DNA from: Megascapheus bottae
Lineage: Eukaryota; Chordata; Mammalia; Rodentia; Geomyidae
Length of the DNA: 64,000 nucleotides
Assembly (NCBI GenBank): GCA_024803745.1
Contig: JANJXV010000037.1
Span: 8,705,501-8,769,500 of the forward strand
Direction: 5' to 3'
The notes beneath the pieces were generated by a model. The model did not search any database, was not told the DNA's origin, and worked only from the letters and a program-made list of their open reading frames with translations. A program made the translations under genes and the position numbers. Each line of letters opens with the position of its first letter. Within the stretch, counting starts at the first letter, position 1. Shown piece after piece: positions 20,640-30,549 of this stretch.

Positions 20640-21130
20640 GGGAATTAATGATCAGAGGGGTATGGCATGCCCAGGACACAGGGAGGGGAATTGGGAAGGG
20701 GATATGGGCTGTAGCACAGGGTTTCGCAAAAATGTGGGGTGAGGAGAGTTTGTATGGCATGGATGGGAGAGTATGGGAGGTAGTGAGGGAGGCAGAAGTG
20801 ATCGATGGGAGACTGAGAAGTGGGGTGGAGGGTACAGGCGGAACGAGAGTTAGTGAGTGAAGCTGGAGGAGTGAGGGGTGAAAGGGTAGGGTGCGGGTAG
20901 AGGAGAGGTGGGGAGATGGGCAGGTCAGGTTGGATGGGGGAGTGGAGGCGTGAGGGAAGAGGCTGCCTGAGGATGGAGGGTGCTAGGTGAGGAGGGTGTG
21001 AGAGGCATGGAGTGGTTTCAGGGGAAGTGAGAAGGGGTTTTAAAGTGTGAGGATTGGTCCCTGAGGCTCTAGAGGACTTCTGCAGGGGAGAGAAGTATGG
21101 GGGTGGGGCACCCCCATGGGAGGGGGTGTG
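20640..21130. repeat. G-rich, C-poor low-complexity tract
   Basis: The plus strand is dominated by G with GGGGTGRAGG-like phrases and very little C; runs of GGG and GGGG recur throughout. The 177-residue minus-strand frame (20645-21178) is almost all Pro, Ser, Leu and Thr and follows from this composition. G-quadruplex potential is plausible. Confidence 0.6.
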
Positions 21131-21580
21131 CATGGGTCTAAGGGACTTGGACAGTTTGCCTTCTGTCCCCATCCACATCCTCAGCAGCTTCAGTCCCCAC
21201 CAGACCTGGCCATACTGCTCGACTCCATTTCAGGGATGGGTGGAAATTTCCATTTCAGCAAAATCCATTTGTAAAGCCCTGGAGCTTTGAGCCTCCTTCT
21301 GCTCTGACTGCCTGGATCTGACTGCCTGGATCTGCCTGTCTGACTCTTGCCTGTCTAGCTAGTCTCATCCACACCCTAGATCTCTTCCTGATCTTCCCAG
21401 TAGGCAGAGCTTCAGCCTAGGGCCTGACCTCTAACCATATCCTACTCCAACTCCAGACCCTAACTGCCCAGCCTGAAAAGGGCAGGAGACTGGTTGTTTC
21501 CTTGCCTTCGACTAGGGCACCAGCAGAAGGGTTTTTCAGTGCAGAGTGATTGTGACACATAGGGTAAGGGTAGTAGAACA
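21131..21580. other. Unique sequence with a short tandem duplication
   Basis: CTGACTGCCTGGAT is duplicated in tandem at 21305-21334, followed by related CTGCCTGTCTGAC text. Nothing else is recognised. Confidence 0.45.
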
Positions 21581-21594
21581 AGAAGGAAGAGCTC

Positions 21595-21799
21595 GGGGCC
21601 GGGAGTTTGGCCTAGTGGTTAAAGTGCTTGCCTAGCATGCATGGAGACCCGGGTTCGATTCCTCGGTACCACATACATAGAAAAGTCAGAAGTGGTGCTG
21701 AGGCTCAGGTGGTAGAGCTCTAGCCTTGAGAAAGTCCAAGGACAGTGCTCAGGCCCTGAGCTCAAGCCCAGGACTGGCAAAAAAAAAAAAAAAAAAAAA
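21595..21799 (+). repeat. IDL-Geo dimeric SINE, near-intact reference copy
   Basis: The left monomer has an A box (TGGCCTAGTGG, from 21608) and a B box (GGGTTCGATTCC, 21651-21662). The linker ACCACATACATAGAAAAG joins it to the right monomer, which has its own A-like (GAGGCTCAGGTGGTAGAG) and B-like (GAGCTCAAGCCC, 21758-21769) segments. A long poly-A tail follows. AGAAGGAAGAGCTC at 21581-21594 and 21800-21813 is the target-site duplication. Confidence 0.96.
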
Positions 21800-21814
21800 A
21801 GAAGGAAGAGCTCC

Positions 21815-23120
21815 TCAAAATCATCCTAGTTTGCCCTTGTCACTCAATAGCTAGAGAGATAGTGGTTCAGAGACAGAAAGAAACCCATCTAGGTCTTGTT
21901 GTAATGATGTGTGGGGCTAGAACAACCACACTTCTGGAGGAGAACTTGCAGGGAGCAGAGTCAGGCTGTGTTGCAGTATGTCTTCAATGTATGATTTTGT
22001 TTCTCTGCTTCTTAGAATGGTGAGTTCCTGACCATTCTTCCAGTCTAGCGTGATAATAGTGAGTTGGCCACATTTAGGTGCAGCTAAGTAGGGCTGAGGA
22101 GGAGTGAAAGTCTCTGTATCTCACATGGATGAAGCAGGAGAAACCTCAGCTCTGAATTGTGACCATAGGTGTGTAGACTCCTTTGTCTTGCTCCTCAAGA
22201 ACCACAGAAACTACAATAAGGATGGCATGGCCTGGATTGAAGCTCTGGCTGGGGGTTTGAGCTGTGCTCTTCTCGAGTAGAAATGAGGGCACTGTTTGGG
22301 CTATCTCAGGCCTCTTGGCAAAACTCTGACCTCTGACAGGAAAGGCAGATTTTCTAGGTTCAAATCAAAAAGCCTGCATGGTGTGTGAGGGCGGGGGAGA
22401 GGGTTGAGAAGCAGACTAGCTCCCCTAAGACAGGGGCAGGGTCTGTCTTTTTTCCACCTCTGATTCTGGCACAGCACCTAGCATGGAGGTACCCCTCAGG
22501 CCCTGCCATAATTAGAGGCAGATCAGGAAAGATCTTGGTAGCTGGTATAGCCTGCTCTCCAGCGGAGCCCCAAGCCCTAGGCATACATGTGGTGCATGCC
22601 CCCGTGCACGTTAGAGCCAACCTTGGGTCTAGCACATGTCCTAGCACACCCTTCCAGCTGCTGCCCTCCTCCCCCTGCCCCCATAGGATCTCCAGGCCCC
22701 ATCTGCTCCATTTCCCTGCATTTCCCCAGAACATCTGGACCACTCCTGAATCTGGCTCTTGGTTCCTTCCAGAGGGAGCTGCTAGTGAGAAGAGGAGATG
22801 CCTGGGTCCCATTAGCTCTGAGCTAGGGCCGAGAAAGGCCCTGGTTGACCCCTCTCCTCCTCCCTCCACCCTGCAGCTGCAAGAATAAGCAGGCCTAAGA
22901 GGACCAAGGTCCCTATCTCCTATTCTCCCTACCCTTGAGCACGCCTTCAGCTGCAGAGGTGTAACTGTCTCCTGCCCTGTGCATTCATAGCACACCCTGC
23001 ATACTTACCCCACATCCCCCCAAGGGTCCCACTGCTGTCTAGGCTGAGATCTGCTCATTGGATTAATTCTTACTCTAGACAGACACCAAGGTGCCAGGAG
23101 TTTCCTAGCAGGGGCTGTGC
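21815..23120. other. GC-rich unique sequence with long antiparallel frames, no gene assigned
   Basis: Frames of 211 residues (minus, 22360-22995) and 167 residues (plus, 22385-22888) overlap. I recognise no domain in either. Complementary long frames in GC-rich DNA are expected by chance, so neither is called coding. Confidence 0.4.
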
Positions 23121-23127
23121 TCCAGAG

Positions 23128-23130
<3 letters not shown>

Positions 23131-23164
<34 letters not shown>
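23131..23164. repeat. (CA)n microsatellite
   Basis: About 17 uninterrupted CA units, ending in CCCC. Confidence 0.97.
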
Positions 23165-23167
<3 letters not shown>

Positions 23168-23169
23168 CA

Positions 23170-23875
23170 AGACTTCAGGCTGTTCCACCCCTTCCACTCA
23201 TTGGAAGAGATCTTACACTGGGTGGGATAGACCAGTCATTTTTTCCCTAGAGTAGCAGAACATTTGAGTATCTTCTCAGATAAAACCCAGCCCAGGAGAA
23301 GCCAGGCTGGGAATACCTTCACCTACACCTTTCCCTTGACCACTGCCTGTCCAGCTTCCTCTCCACCTGTTGGTTTACTCTCTGCAGACCATTCAAGATT
23401 TTGTTTTGGGGCCAGGATGCTCTCCATGGTCCTGAACTATAGACCTAAGGCAAAATTGTATCTGGAAAACTTGGGAGATACTGAGTTTAGGAAGGAAGGA
23501 AGGACAGCATCCCCCCAGGGAAAAGGGGACTGGTGGGGGGGGAGGGGAGGGTACAGTAGTGACAGAGAGTGAGATACAAAAGACAGAGAGGAAGGAAAAC
23601 AGGCAAGGCTGCCAGAAAAGGCCAGGAGGGAATAAAAAATGACGTTTGTTATTCCTTTCTAAGAAAGGGAATCTTCCCTCAGGATACTGGTCCTGGAGAG
23701 GGACATGCGCACCTCAAATCCTGCAGCCCTTCATCCTTCACATTCTGCCAGGCCCTCCTTGACCTGGGGGGGGTCCCTGTGAGCTGGGACCACCCAGAGA
23801 CTTGGCCCTTAAAGACTCTGCTGTTGCTGCCTTATTTGCAAAAGCTGTGAGAGGAGACTTTTGTCCAGATTTCCC
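23170..23875. other. Unique sequence, no gene seen
   Basis: A GGGG-rich stretch lies at 23530-23545 and a purine-rich stretch at 23570-23635. The 102- and 93-residue frames have no recognised domain. Confidence 0.4.
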
Positions 23876-23879
23876 CCAG

Positions 23880-24330
23880 CCAGCGTCCCCGAAGATCTGT
23901 TTGTCTGGGGAAGGAGAGCCTGTTTACTGCCCCCCCACCTCCCACCCCTATTTGAGTCCGGGTTGCTGTAGGGAAGGAGCCCGGGGGACCGTGGCTGGAA
24001 GGAAGGAGAGGGGGAAACCGAACAGAAAGAGTGGAAAGCGGTTTCCCGCTCGGTTATAGCTGTTATTATTTATTTATTCATGTATTTTTTATTAAGGAGG
24101 AGATGTTGGCTTAATGAGCAAAAAGCCCAGCAGGCTCTGAGGGGCGGAGCTGAAGGTAATGGGGCGCTATCCACACACGCAGGGCCCTTTCCCAGCTCGG
24201 TACCCCTCGTCTGCGCTGTCACCGAAGCCCCTCCTCGCCCCCCCCTCGCTCCGCACTGCGCCTCTGCGGGTTCCCGCACGCCCCTCTCTCGGGGCACTCG
24301 GGCGCTGCTTTCTCCTCACTGTGTTGGGTT
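23880..24330. promoter_or_regulatory. Small CpG island with GC box
   Basis: CpG density rises sharply, with about 17 CpGs between 24140 and 24310 by eye. GGGGCGG at 24141-24147 is an Sp1-type GC box. An AT-rich, strikingly ordered block (GTTATTATTTATTTATTCATG...) at 24060-24115 interrupts the island. A pyrimidine-rich acceptor-like TTCTGCAG lies near 24330-24337. This is the best candidate in the window for a TATA-less promoter or alternative first exon, but no coding exon is recognised. Confidence 0.5.
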
Positions 24331-24337
24331 CTGCAGC

Positions 24338-25190
24338 TGGAACAGAGCTGGAACTATGGAAGGCTGCTGGGCGTCTCTGCCTGAGAGCTCCTCTCCACCC
24401 ACTCCTGCTCCTGCTCTGGTCCCATCAGGCCTGCAATCTCCTCCCACCTTTGTCTCCCATAAGGCTGTCCCCCTCCCCAACTACCCTGGGAAAGCAGCCC
24501 AGCCCGTGTCCAGTAGGACAGCCTTGACCTCAAGCAGGACCAGCTTTAGCTTCAGCTTCCACTTTTGAGTCAAGAGCAGGCCTGGCACCTGAGCACACAA
24601 GTCTAAAAGCATAGCTCTCAACTCAGGGGTAGCCTGAGACCTAGACTGTCCTAGAAGTGGGGCACAACTGCAGCCTGGTTCAAGTTGAGATGTTACCTGG
24701 GTAACTAGTCTCACCAAGCCCCACCTCCTATGGTAGGACTAGCTTGAATCCCAGTCTGTATTTGTGGACTAGTCACAGACTCAACCTCCAGCACCTAAAC
24801 AGGCAGAGTTTTAGGACAGACCAAGAAGTGGAAGCTTGGAGGCCAATGTCAAATCTAGCTGGGGACATATGACCTGGAGAGGGGACAACTGGTCACTCTC
24901 TTTGGCACAGACCACTGGACTTCACTGCACTAGCAGAGGGTTGTCTACTGCTTGTAAGGACCTAGTTGAAAGGCACATCAGGAAGGCACATCAGAGAGGA
25001 GGCTCCTCTCTGTGGGCACAAGGCCATACATAATGCCCCTCATGCTTCCTTTAATGCCCAGCAAAAGCTGGACCAAAAGAAACGATTTGTCCAGCAAACA
25101 ACAGCAGACTATTGCTAGGTGCTAGGACCTGGGGACAGGGAGAGCATCCACAATAAGCCATTTCTATGTAATGGTGGTTGAAAGTGGAAT
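24338..25190. other. Unique sequence, no gene seen
   Basis: No repeat recognised. Frames running in from the CpG island (24080-24568, 24159-24527) are Pro/Ser/Leu-rich and unrecognised. Confidence 0.4.
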
Positions 25191-25194
25191 AGCA

Positions 25195-25325
25195 GAATAT
25201 TTCAGCAATACTATTCAGTATGTACTTCTATCAGGTGCCATGCTACACAGCATTATTTTGTTGTGTCACTACGGCCCTACAAGGTAAGCCCTGTCATTGT
25301 TTCCATTTTCTTCGTTAAATAACAT
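25195..25325 (-). repeat. MIR SINE relic
   Basis: GTACTTCTATCAGGTGCCATGCTACACAGC and CCCTACAAGGTAAGCCCTGTCATTGTTTCCATTTTC follow the reversed MIR order. Confidence 0.7.
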
Positions 25326-25488
25326 TTTATTATGAAGGGAAAGTTTAAAAACAAGCAACAAAGACATAAAAATGAAATTATCATATATTCTTATCATTAT
25401 TAACACCATGATGTAAAATCCATGATTATTTTCTTACATGTAAGTATCTTTTTACCAAAATATGATTGCATTATAGTAGCAATCTCCA
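25326..25488. other. AT-rich unique sequence
   Basis: AT-rich, with no recognised repeat (possibly an unidentified old element). No gene seen. Confidence 0.35.
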
Positions 25489-25489
25489 T

Positions 25490-25572
25490 CTTTTCATTGG
25501 GTATTGAACTCAGGGCCTTGTGCTTTCTAGACAAACTCTCTACCATTTGAGACATACCCTCAGTCCAAATTT
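25490..25572 (-). repeat. ID/left-monomer-like SINE, diverged
   Basis: GGGTATTGAACTCAGGGCCTTG and AACTCTCTACCATTTGAGACATACCC are the reversed B-box and A-box regions of an ID-type element. Confidence 0.65.
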
Positions 25573-25579
25573 TCATTTC

Positions 25580-26108
25580 TTTTTTTTTTAGGTTGTGAGG
25601 CTTGAACTCAGGGCCTGGGTGCTATCCCTGAACTCTTGCTCAAAGCTAGGGCTCTACCACTTTGAACCACAGAGCCATTTTCAATTTTTGAGTGGCTAAT
25701 TGGAAAGAAGAGTCTCATGGGAACTTTACTTCCTGGGCTGGCTTTGAACCATGATCCTCAGATCTCAGCCTCCTGAGTAGCTAAGACTATAGGCGTGAGC
25801 CACAGTGCTCAGCACCAATTTTTTTGGTGGGTCATGGGGCTTGAACCCAGCCTGGGCACTGTCCTTGAGCGCTTCAGCTCAAGGCTACTGCCCAACCCCA
25901 GAGCCTGGGTGGTGTCCCTGAGCTCTTTAGCTCAAGGCTACCACCCTACCCTTGAGCCAAGTCCCACTTCCCATTTTCTGGTGGTTAATTGAAAATGAGT
26001 CCTTTTGTTCCCCGGGCTGGCTTTGAGCCTTGATCCACAGATCTCAGCCTCCTGAGTAGCTAGGATTACAGGCGTGAGCCACCATGCCCAGCTCAGCACC
26101 AAATTTTT
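25580..26108 (-). repeat. Older composite SINE carrying a nested composite SINE at its 5' end
   Basis: The outer element (25580-25806) reads reversed right monomer, linker and B1-like head ending in GCGTGAGCCACAGTGCTCAGC. The copy at 25824-26090 is flanked by GCTCAGCACCAATTTTT (25807-25823) and GCTCAGCACCAAATTTTT (26091-26108), a target-site duplication made from the outer element's edge. Confidence 0.85.
25824..26090 (-). repeat. Composite SINE with internally duplicated right-monomer segment
   Basis: The block CTGGGCACTGTCCTTGAGCGC...CAGCTCAAGGCTACTGCCC is followed by a second copy, CTGGGTGGTGTCCCTGAGC...TAGCTCAAGGCTACCACCC. A roughly 50-base segment of the right monomer is therefore tandemly duplicated. 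The linker and B1-like head are intact. Confidence 0.9.
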
Positions 26109-26361
26109 ATCCAGGAAAAAAATTTCCCAAATGATCTGAAAAAGTCCTATACAGATAGTTTCTCAGAATTCAACACAGGCACATCTTATTGTATGTGCAT
26201 TAAGCTGTTTAGTATGTCCCCCCTTTTTGCTGTTGACCCATTAGCACATACAGTTCAGTGATTTTTTTTTTGCAATGGCTTAGCTTATGATGACATTATG
26301 CCAGTGTTACCTGTAAATTCAATCTAAATATTGATCAAGGCTAGAATGATTCAAGTTAATC

Positions 26362-26594
26362 TTTTTTTTCTGGTCTGGGACTTGAACTCAGGGCCTGTGT
26401 GCTCTTCTTTGGTTTGTTTCTTCTTCTCAAGTTTAGCATTCTACTAGTTGAGCTACAGTTTCACTTTTGGCTTTATTGGCAGTTAATTGGAGATAGATAC
26501 ATGAACTTTCCTGTCTGGGTTGTCTTTGAACTGTGATCCTCAGATCTCAGCCTCCTGAGAAGCTAGGAATATAGGTATAAGCCATGGAGCCAGG
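26362..26594 (-). repeat. Composite SINE with TSD
   Basis: The reversed right monomer, linker (GGCAGTTAATTGGAGATAG) and head (CAGCCTCCTGAGAAGCTAGG) are present. CAAGTTAATC occurs at 26352-26361 and 26595-26604. Confidence 0.92.
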
Positions 26595-26732
26595 CAAGTT
26601 AATCATTTTTGTATGATTATGTGTGCTGTATACTTTGTATGAACCACAAGACAACATAATAGCTAATTCATCTTTCACTGGACATCATCTAGTGTCATCT
26701 GCTCAGCTAGGTATCAAAATAATCACAATTCT

Positions 26733-26973
26733 CATTGGGTGCCAGTGGCTTACATCCACAATCCTAGCTACTCAAGAAGCTGAGATCTAAGGATTGTGGT
26801 TCAATGCCAGCCAGGGCAGGAACATCTATGAGACTCATCTCCACCACTAAACTGCCAAAAAAAAAAAAAGCCATAAGTGGAGCAGTGGCTCAAGTGATAG
26901 AATGCTAGCCTTGAGCAAAAGAAGCCCAGGGACAGTGTCCAGGTCCTGAGTTGAAGCCCCAGACCAGAAAAAA
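26733..26973 (+). repeat. Composite SINE with TSD
   Basis: The head is CCACAATCCTAGCTACTCAAGAAGCTGAG. A poly-A run separates it from the right monomer (AGCAGTGGCTCAAGTGATAG). AATCACAATTCT (26721-26732) and AATCATGATTCT (26974-26985) form an imperfect target-site duplication. Confidence 0.92.
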
Positions 26974-26989
26974 AATCATGATTCTTTCC

Positions 26990-27350
26990 ACTTTCCTTCT
27001 AGGAAATAATGTTTGTGAATTATTCTGGCACCAAATAGCTGTTCGTTTTCCCAATCAGCAATGTACCTGGTGGTTATTAAGAGCAATCCACAATCTTCTC
27101 ATATTTAGAGAGAAAAAAACTGAGACTCGAGCTAGGGAACAGTATCAGCAGATTCAGTCTCAGCTAAATATGAGATTTTTTTCCCCCTTCTTCTTTCCCA
27201 TCATACTAAGCAAGGTGCACACTGGGTACTCAGCACATATTTAAATGCCTGAAAACCTGCTGGGGGAGTGCTTCCCTCCCCAGGTGGAGTAAGTACTTGA
27301 TGCAGTCCAACCAGCTTTCTGGCTAAGTGCCGATGCCACTAATGACAGCT
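26990..27350. other. Unique sequence, no gene seen
   Basis: No repeat recognised; part of a 97-residue frame (26951-27244) starts inside the SINE and is not coding. Confidence 0.4.
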
Positions 27351-27354
27351 GCCA

Positions 27355-27592
27355 GTGAAGGAGCTTGGCACCTGTTATGTGGCAGTTCATGCGAAGTACT
27401 TTATAAACATTAACTTCTCTAATTTGCTCAAAAGCCCTGTAAGGTATATAGCACCACTTCCCCTTTTAGTGATAAAGAAAACAAGGCTCAGAGAAGTTGA
27501 GCACTTGCCTAAGATCACACAGGGAGTAATCCACAGATTGAGGCCCAGATTGCCTGGTACCAAAACTCAGACACATTATACTGCCCTGACTT
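27355..27592 (-). repeat. MIR SINE relic, nearly full length
   Basis: The order is GCACCTGTTATGTGGCAGTTCATGC, CTTTATAAACATTAACTTCTC, GCCCTGTAAGGTATATAGC, ACAAGGCTCAGAGAAG and TGCCTAAGATCACACAGGGAG. It is a textbook reversed MIR. The 98-residue frame across it is not coding. Confidence 0.92.
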
Positions 27593-27720
27593 GGCTTCTC
27601 AAGTTGGCCTCCCTTCCAGATCTGAGACTGAAGAGTAAAACTAACCAGTGAGGATACAGACTGGGTCTCTCATCCAAGTACTAACCAGGACTAGCCTTAC
27701 TTAGTTTCCAAAATATTTTC

Positions 27721-27935
27721 TTTTCTTTTCTTTCTTTCTTTCTTTTTTGTTGGTCATGGTACTTGAACTCTGGGCCTGGGCGCTGTCCCTGAGCTCTTCA
27801 GCTCAAGGCTACCACCCTACCCCTTGAGCCACAGCATCACTTCCGGTTTTCTGGTGATTAATTGTAGATAAGAGTTTACCGTACTTTTTAGTGCTCGAGT
27901 AGCTAGGATTACAGGTGTGAGCCACCGCACCTAGC
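27721..27935 (-). repeat. Composite SINE with internal deletion and TSD
   Basis: The right monomer and linker (GGTGATTAATTGTAGATAAG) are present, but about 40 bases of the head that normally carry GGCTGGCTTTGAAC to CAGCCTCC are missing. TCCAAAATATTTTC (27707-27720) and TCCAAAATCTTTTG (27936-27949) flank it. Confidence 0.9.
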
Positions 27936-27949
27936 TCCAAAATCTTTTG

Positions 27950-28185
27950 AGAGTGGATACATTCAAGGTGGAAGGGCTACAGATTGGGCTGGTTCTGACA
28001 CTGCCCACAGCTCAATGACGATCTGTCTGCATCATCAGGGGAATTAAAATATCCGCTAGGACCTCCTATCACCAAGCAGCTCTCCAATGTCAGAACTGAT
28101 CAGTTAAACTTGATTTTTCTATTTTCTGTTAATCTAGATTCAACTCTCACCATGGGTCTAGTACTAACAAAACTGCTCCTTCTTG
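27950..28185. other. Unique sequence, no gene seen
   Basis: No repeat or exon recognised. Confidence 0.4.
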
Positions 28186-28186
28186 G

Positions 28187-28372
28187 TGTCAGGAGTTTGG
28201 CCTAGTGGTGGGGTGCTTGCCTAGCATGTACGAAGATCCAAGTTCGATTCCTCTATACTACATACATAGAAAAGCCAAAAGTGGTGCTGTGGCTTGAGTG
28301 GTAGAGCACTAGCCTTGAAGAAAGCCCTAGGACGGTGCTCAGGCCCTGAGTTCAAGCCCCAGGACTGGCTGT
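28187..28372 (+). repeat. IDL-Geo dimeric SINE, older type
   Basis: AGGAGTTTGGCCTAGTGGTGGGGTGCTTGCC (A-box region), AAGTTCGATTCC (B box) and a full right monomer ending in CAAGCCCCAGGACTGGC. It lacks a poly-A tail and the TTAA of the young type. Confidence 0.92.
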
Positions 28373-28389
28373 TCATACTTGGACAAGAA

Positions 28390-29600
28390 CCTTTACATAT
28401 TGGGGCCCTACTTCCCTTCAAAGGAAGTAAGAATTATGGGTTTCATAAGAATGCAGATATGAGGCTTGGCAAGGAAAGGCTCAGATGCATACTCGCCTCA
28501 CTCTTGCCCCAGTGAGGATTTTTTAAGGTGGGACCAAGGCCCCTGAGTGAGTTAATATGAACCCCAGACAGGGTGATCTGCTGCTGTTTGGAAGTGAGGC
28601 TTATTCCCTAGCAAGGCTGGACCTGGAGCAAAGGTGTTGTGCCCTCAGGCCTGTGAGAGAGCAGGTCTTTGAAATGTCACCAGCACTGAGGGCACCCAGA
28701 GAAAATGTCAATGAATGCTGATCTGGGTCCATTGGCAGAGGGTGGAGCCAAAGTTTCTCTGCAGAATCTCCTTTGATCATCTCCCCATTCCAACTGCAGA
28801 AGGAAGAGATGCTGAAGAATGCTTCAGGTTTTCCTAGAAGAAGTTCTGGTACATTGTATACCTGGGGGGACTAAGGCCTAGAACTCACAGAGCAAAGTAG
28901 AAACTTCCTTCAGATTTTCTCGAGGACTAGTGATAGATTTCAACCTATCTATCTTGTTTCTCGTTCTCTCCCACCTCCTGTCCTCCAAGCCCAGGCATCC
29001 TCAATCCCCTCAGTCAGGACCTTGATCTGCAGCAACCATAGCACAGAGAAAGAGACCAAGAAGCCCACTCAGGGCTGTGGGTCCAGCATCAGAGTCCCCA
29101 GGATGAGTGGCTTAAGGCTTATGCCCACTGCCCTCCTCACCCCTACTTTGGGCTGATATTCTGTAACATATTGTCCTTTTGCCTCCAGAACTCTTCCATG
29201 TGCCTCCTCTAAGTTCTAAGTGGCTGGTACCCCTCCCATTTCTCATCTGATGTCTGCAGGATCCCCTAGTTTCATTCACTACCCATCTCTATCTTAGTAC
29301 CTGATGTTCACTGGGTATAAAGGATCCATCTCCCCATCTCAAAAAATTCCCTCAAAGGGCCTGGAGAGCCTAGCCCGACCTTTAGCCATGGTGATCTCAC
29401 TTTCAACACTCCAGGCTTCTTAGTTGAGACTGTTCAGCATTCTCCCTCTGCTATGTCTACAAGAAAAGGGTCCAAGTTGATCCTCTATCTTCCATGCCCA
29501 ACATACCCAGGTTTACAGGAAAACATCACTGAACAAAAACATTATTGATGTCTAGATCAGCCAGGCCTGTAAGTTCATAGTCTGCATTACTGTCTCAAAG
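28390..29600. other. Mostly unique sequence
   Basis: No recognised gene. The part after about 29190 may belong to an old L2 copy whose end is clearer at 29615-29715. Confidence 0.4.
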
Positions 29601-29614
29601 CACTTGGAAAACAA

Positions 29615-29715
29615 TCTTCCCTGTAGACTGTAAGCTTCCTGAAGACAGCTGGGTCTCTCATTGATTTCCACATTTCTTCAACATCTGGCCCAAATTAACA
29701 TCTACTAAATAGATA
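29615..29715 (+). repeat. L2 LINE 3' end relic
   Basis: GTAGACTGTAAGCTTCCTGAAGACAG and GGGTCTCTCATTGATTTCC resemble the common L2 end motif (GACTGTAAGCTCCTTGAGGGCAG in the family). Confidence 0.5.
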
Positions 29716-29783
29716 AGGGAATATGGAAGAGAACTTGTGAATGTATATGGATGGTACATGACCGGATGGTTTAGGTAGGCAAG

Positions 29784-29784
29784 A

Positions 29785-29813
<29 letters not shown>
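29784..29813. repeat. (AT)n microsatellite
   Basis: About 14 AT units occupy the tail position of the minus-strand SINE that follows, inside its target-site duplication. Confidence 0.95.
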
Positions 29814-29815
<2 letters not shown>

Positions 29816-30006
29816 TGGTGCCAGTCCTGGGCGTCAGCTCTGGGCCTGAGCACTGTCTTTGGACTTTCTCAAGGCTAGAGGAGCTCTACCACTTGAGCCT
29901 CAGCACCACTTCTGGCTTTTTTCTATTTATGTGGTACCGAGGAATCGAACCTGGGTCTTTGTGCATGCTAGGCAAGCACTCTACCACTAGGCCAAACTCC
30001 CAGCCC
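29814..30006 (-). repeat. IDL-Geo dimeric SINE with (AT)n tail
   Basis: A full dimer. CAAGAATAT occurs at 29780-29788 and 30007-30015, so the insertion spans the microsatellite, and the original A-rich tail has become (AT)n. AGG is duplicated within GCTAGAGGAGCTC. Confidence 0.93.
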
Positions 30007-30015
30007 CAAGAATAT

Positions 30016-30545
30016 TTTTTTTATCTTCTCTCTAGGATGAAGAAATGAAATTTAGGAAAGATAGAAATCTGGAAAAGGCCTCCAAGAGGTTCTGTGGGGA
30101 AGCTGACTCAAGAAGTTAGGAGCAGCTACTGACCAGGGAGCAGGCAAAGGAGCCTCTGCCTAGGAAGAAAGACTTTCCTGGAATGATTCTGCCTCCAGGT
30201 GAAGAAGCAAGAAAGCCAAATTGGATTTTGTAGCTTCTGGAGCCAGCTAAGTTTATAAACTGTGGCTCCATTGAAGACACAGTCATGTCTTCTCTAGAGA
30301 CCTGGATGTGACTGGATGTGAACTTCCAGTGATGTGTAGAGGCTTGCAGCCTCCATATGTAGGTGCTTGTGCTAACGTTACCCAGAACAGAACACACGGC
30401 CTGCTCAACACTGGCAGGGTTTACCAGTCAGCTGCAGAGCTTGAGGGCCCCAGGAGAATGGGAGGCAGAAAGAAAAAAATCCAGAGAAAGCAGTCCAGCA
30501 GGGAGAATGGAGGAGTGGCAAAGGCCCAACTAGCCTTCCTTTGGT
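30016..30545. other. Unique sequence, no gene seen
   Basis: No repeat recognised. Antiparallel frames at 30116-30397 and 30308-30547 have no domain. Confidence 0.4.
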
Positions 30546-30549
30546 GAAT

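Noticed and set aside
20645..21178. 177-residue minus-strand frame
   Set aside because: Composed almost entirely of Pro, Ser, Leu, Thr and His from a G-rich tract; no domain and no plausible exon boundaries.
21608..21662. Possible tRNA gene (clear A and B boxes)
   Set aside because: These are the Pol III boxes of a SINE left monomer: poly-A tail, target-site duplication and many near-identical copies.
22360..22995. 211-residue minus frame as a gene
   Set aside because: Same reason: antiparallel frames in GC-rich DNA and no homology that I recognise.
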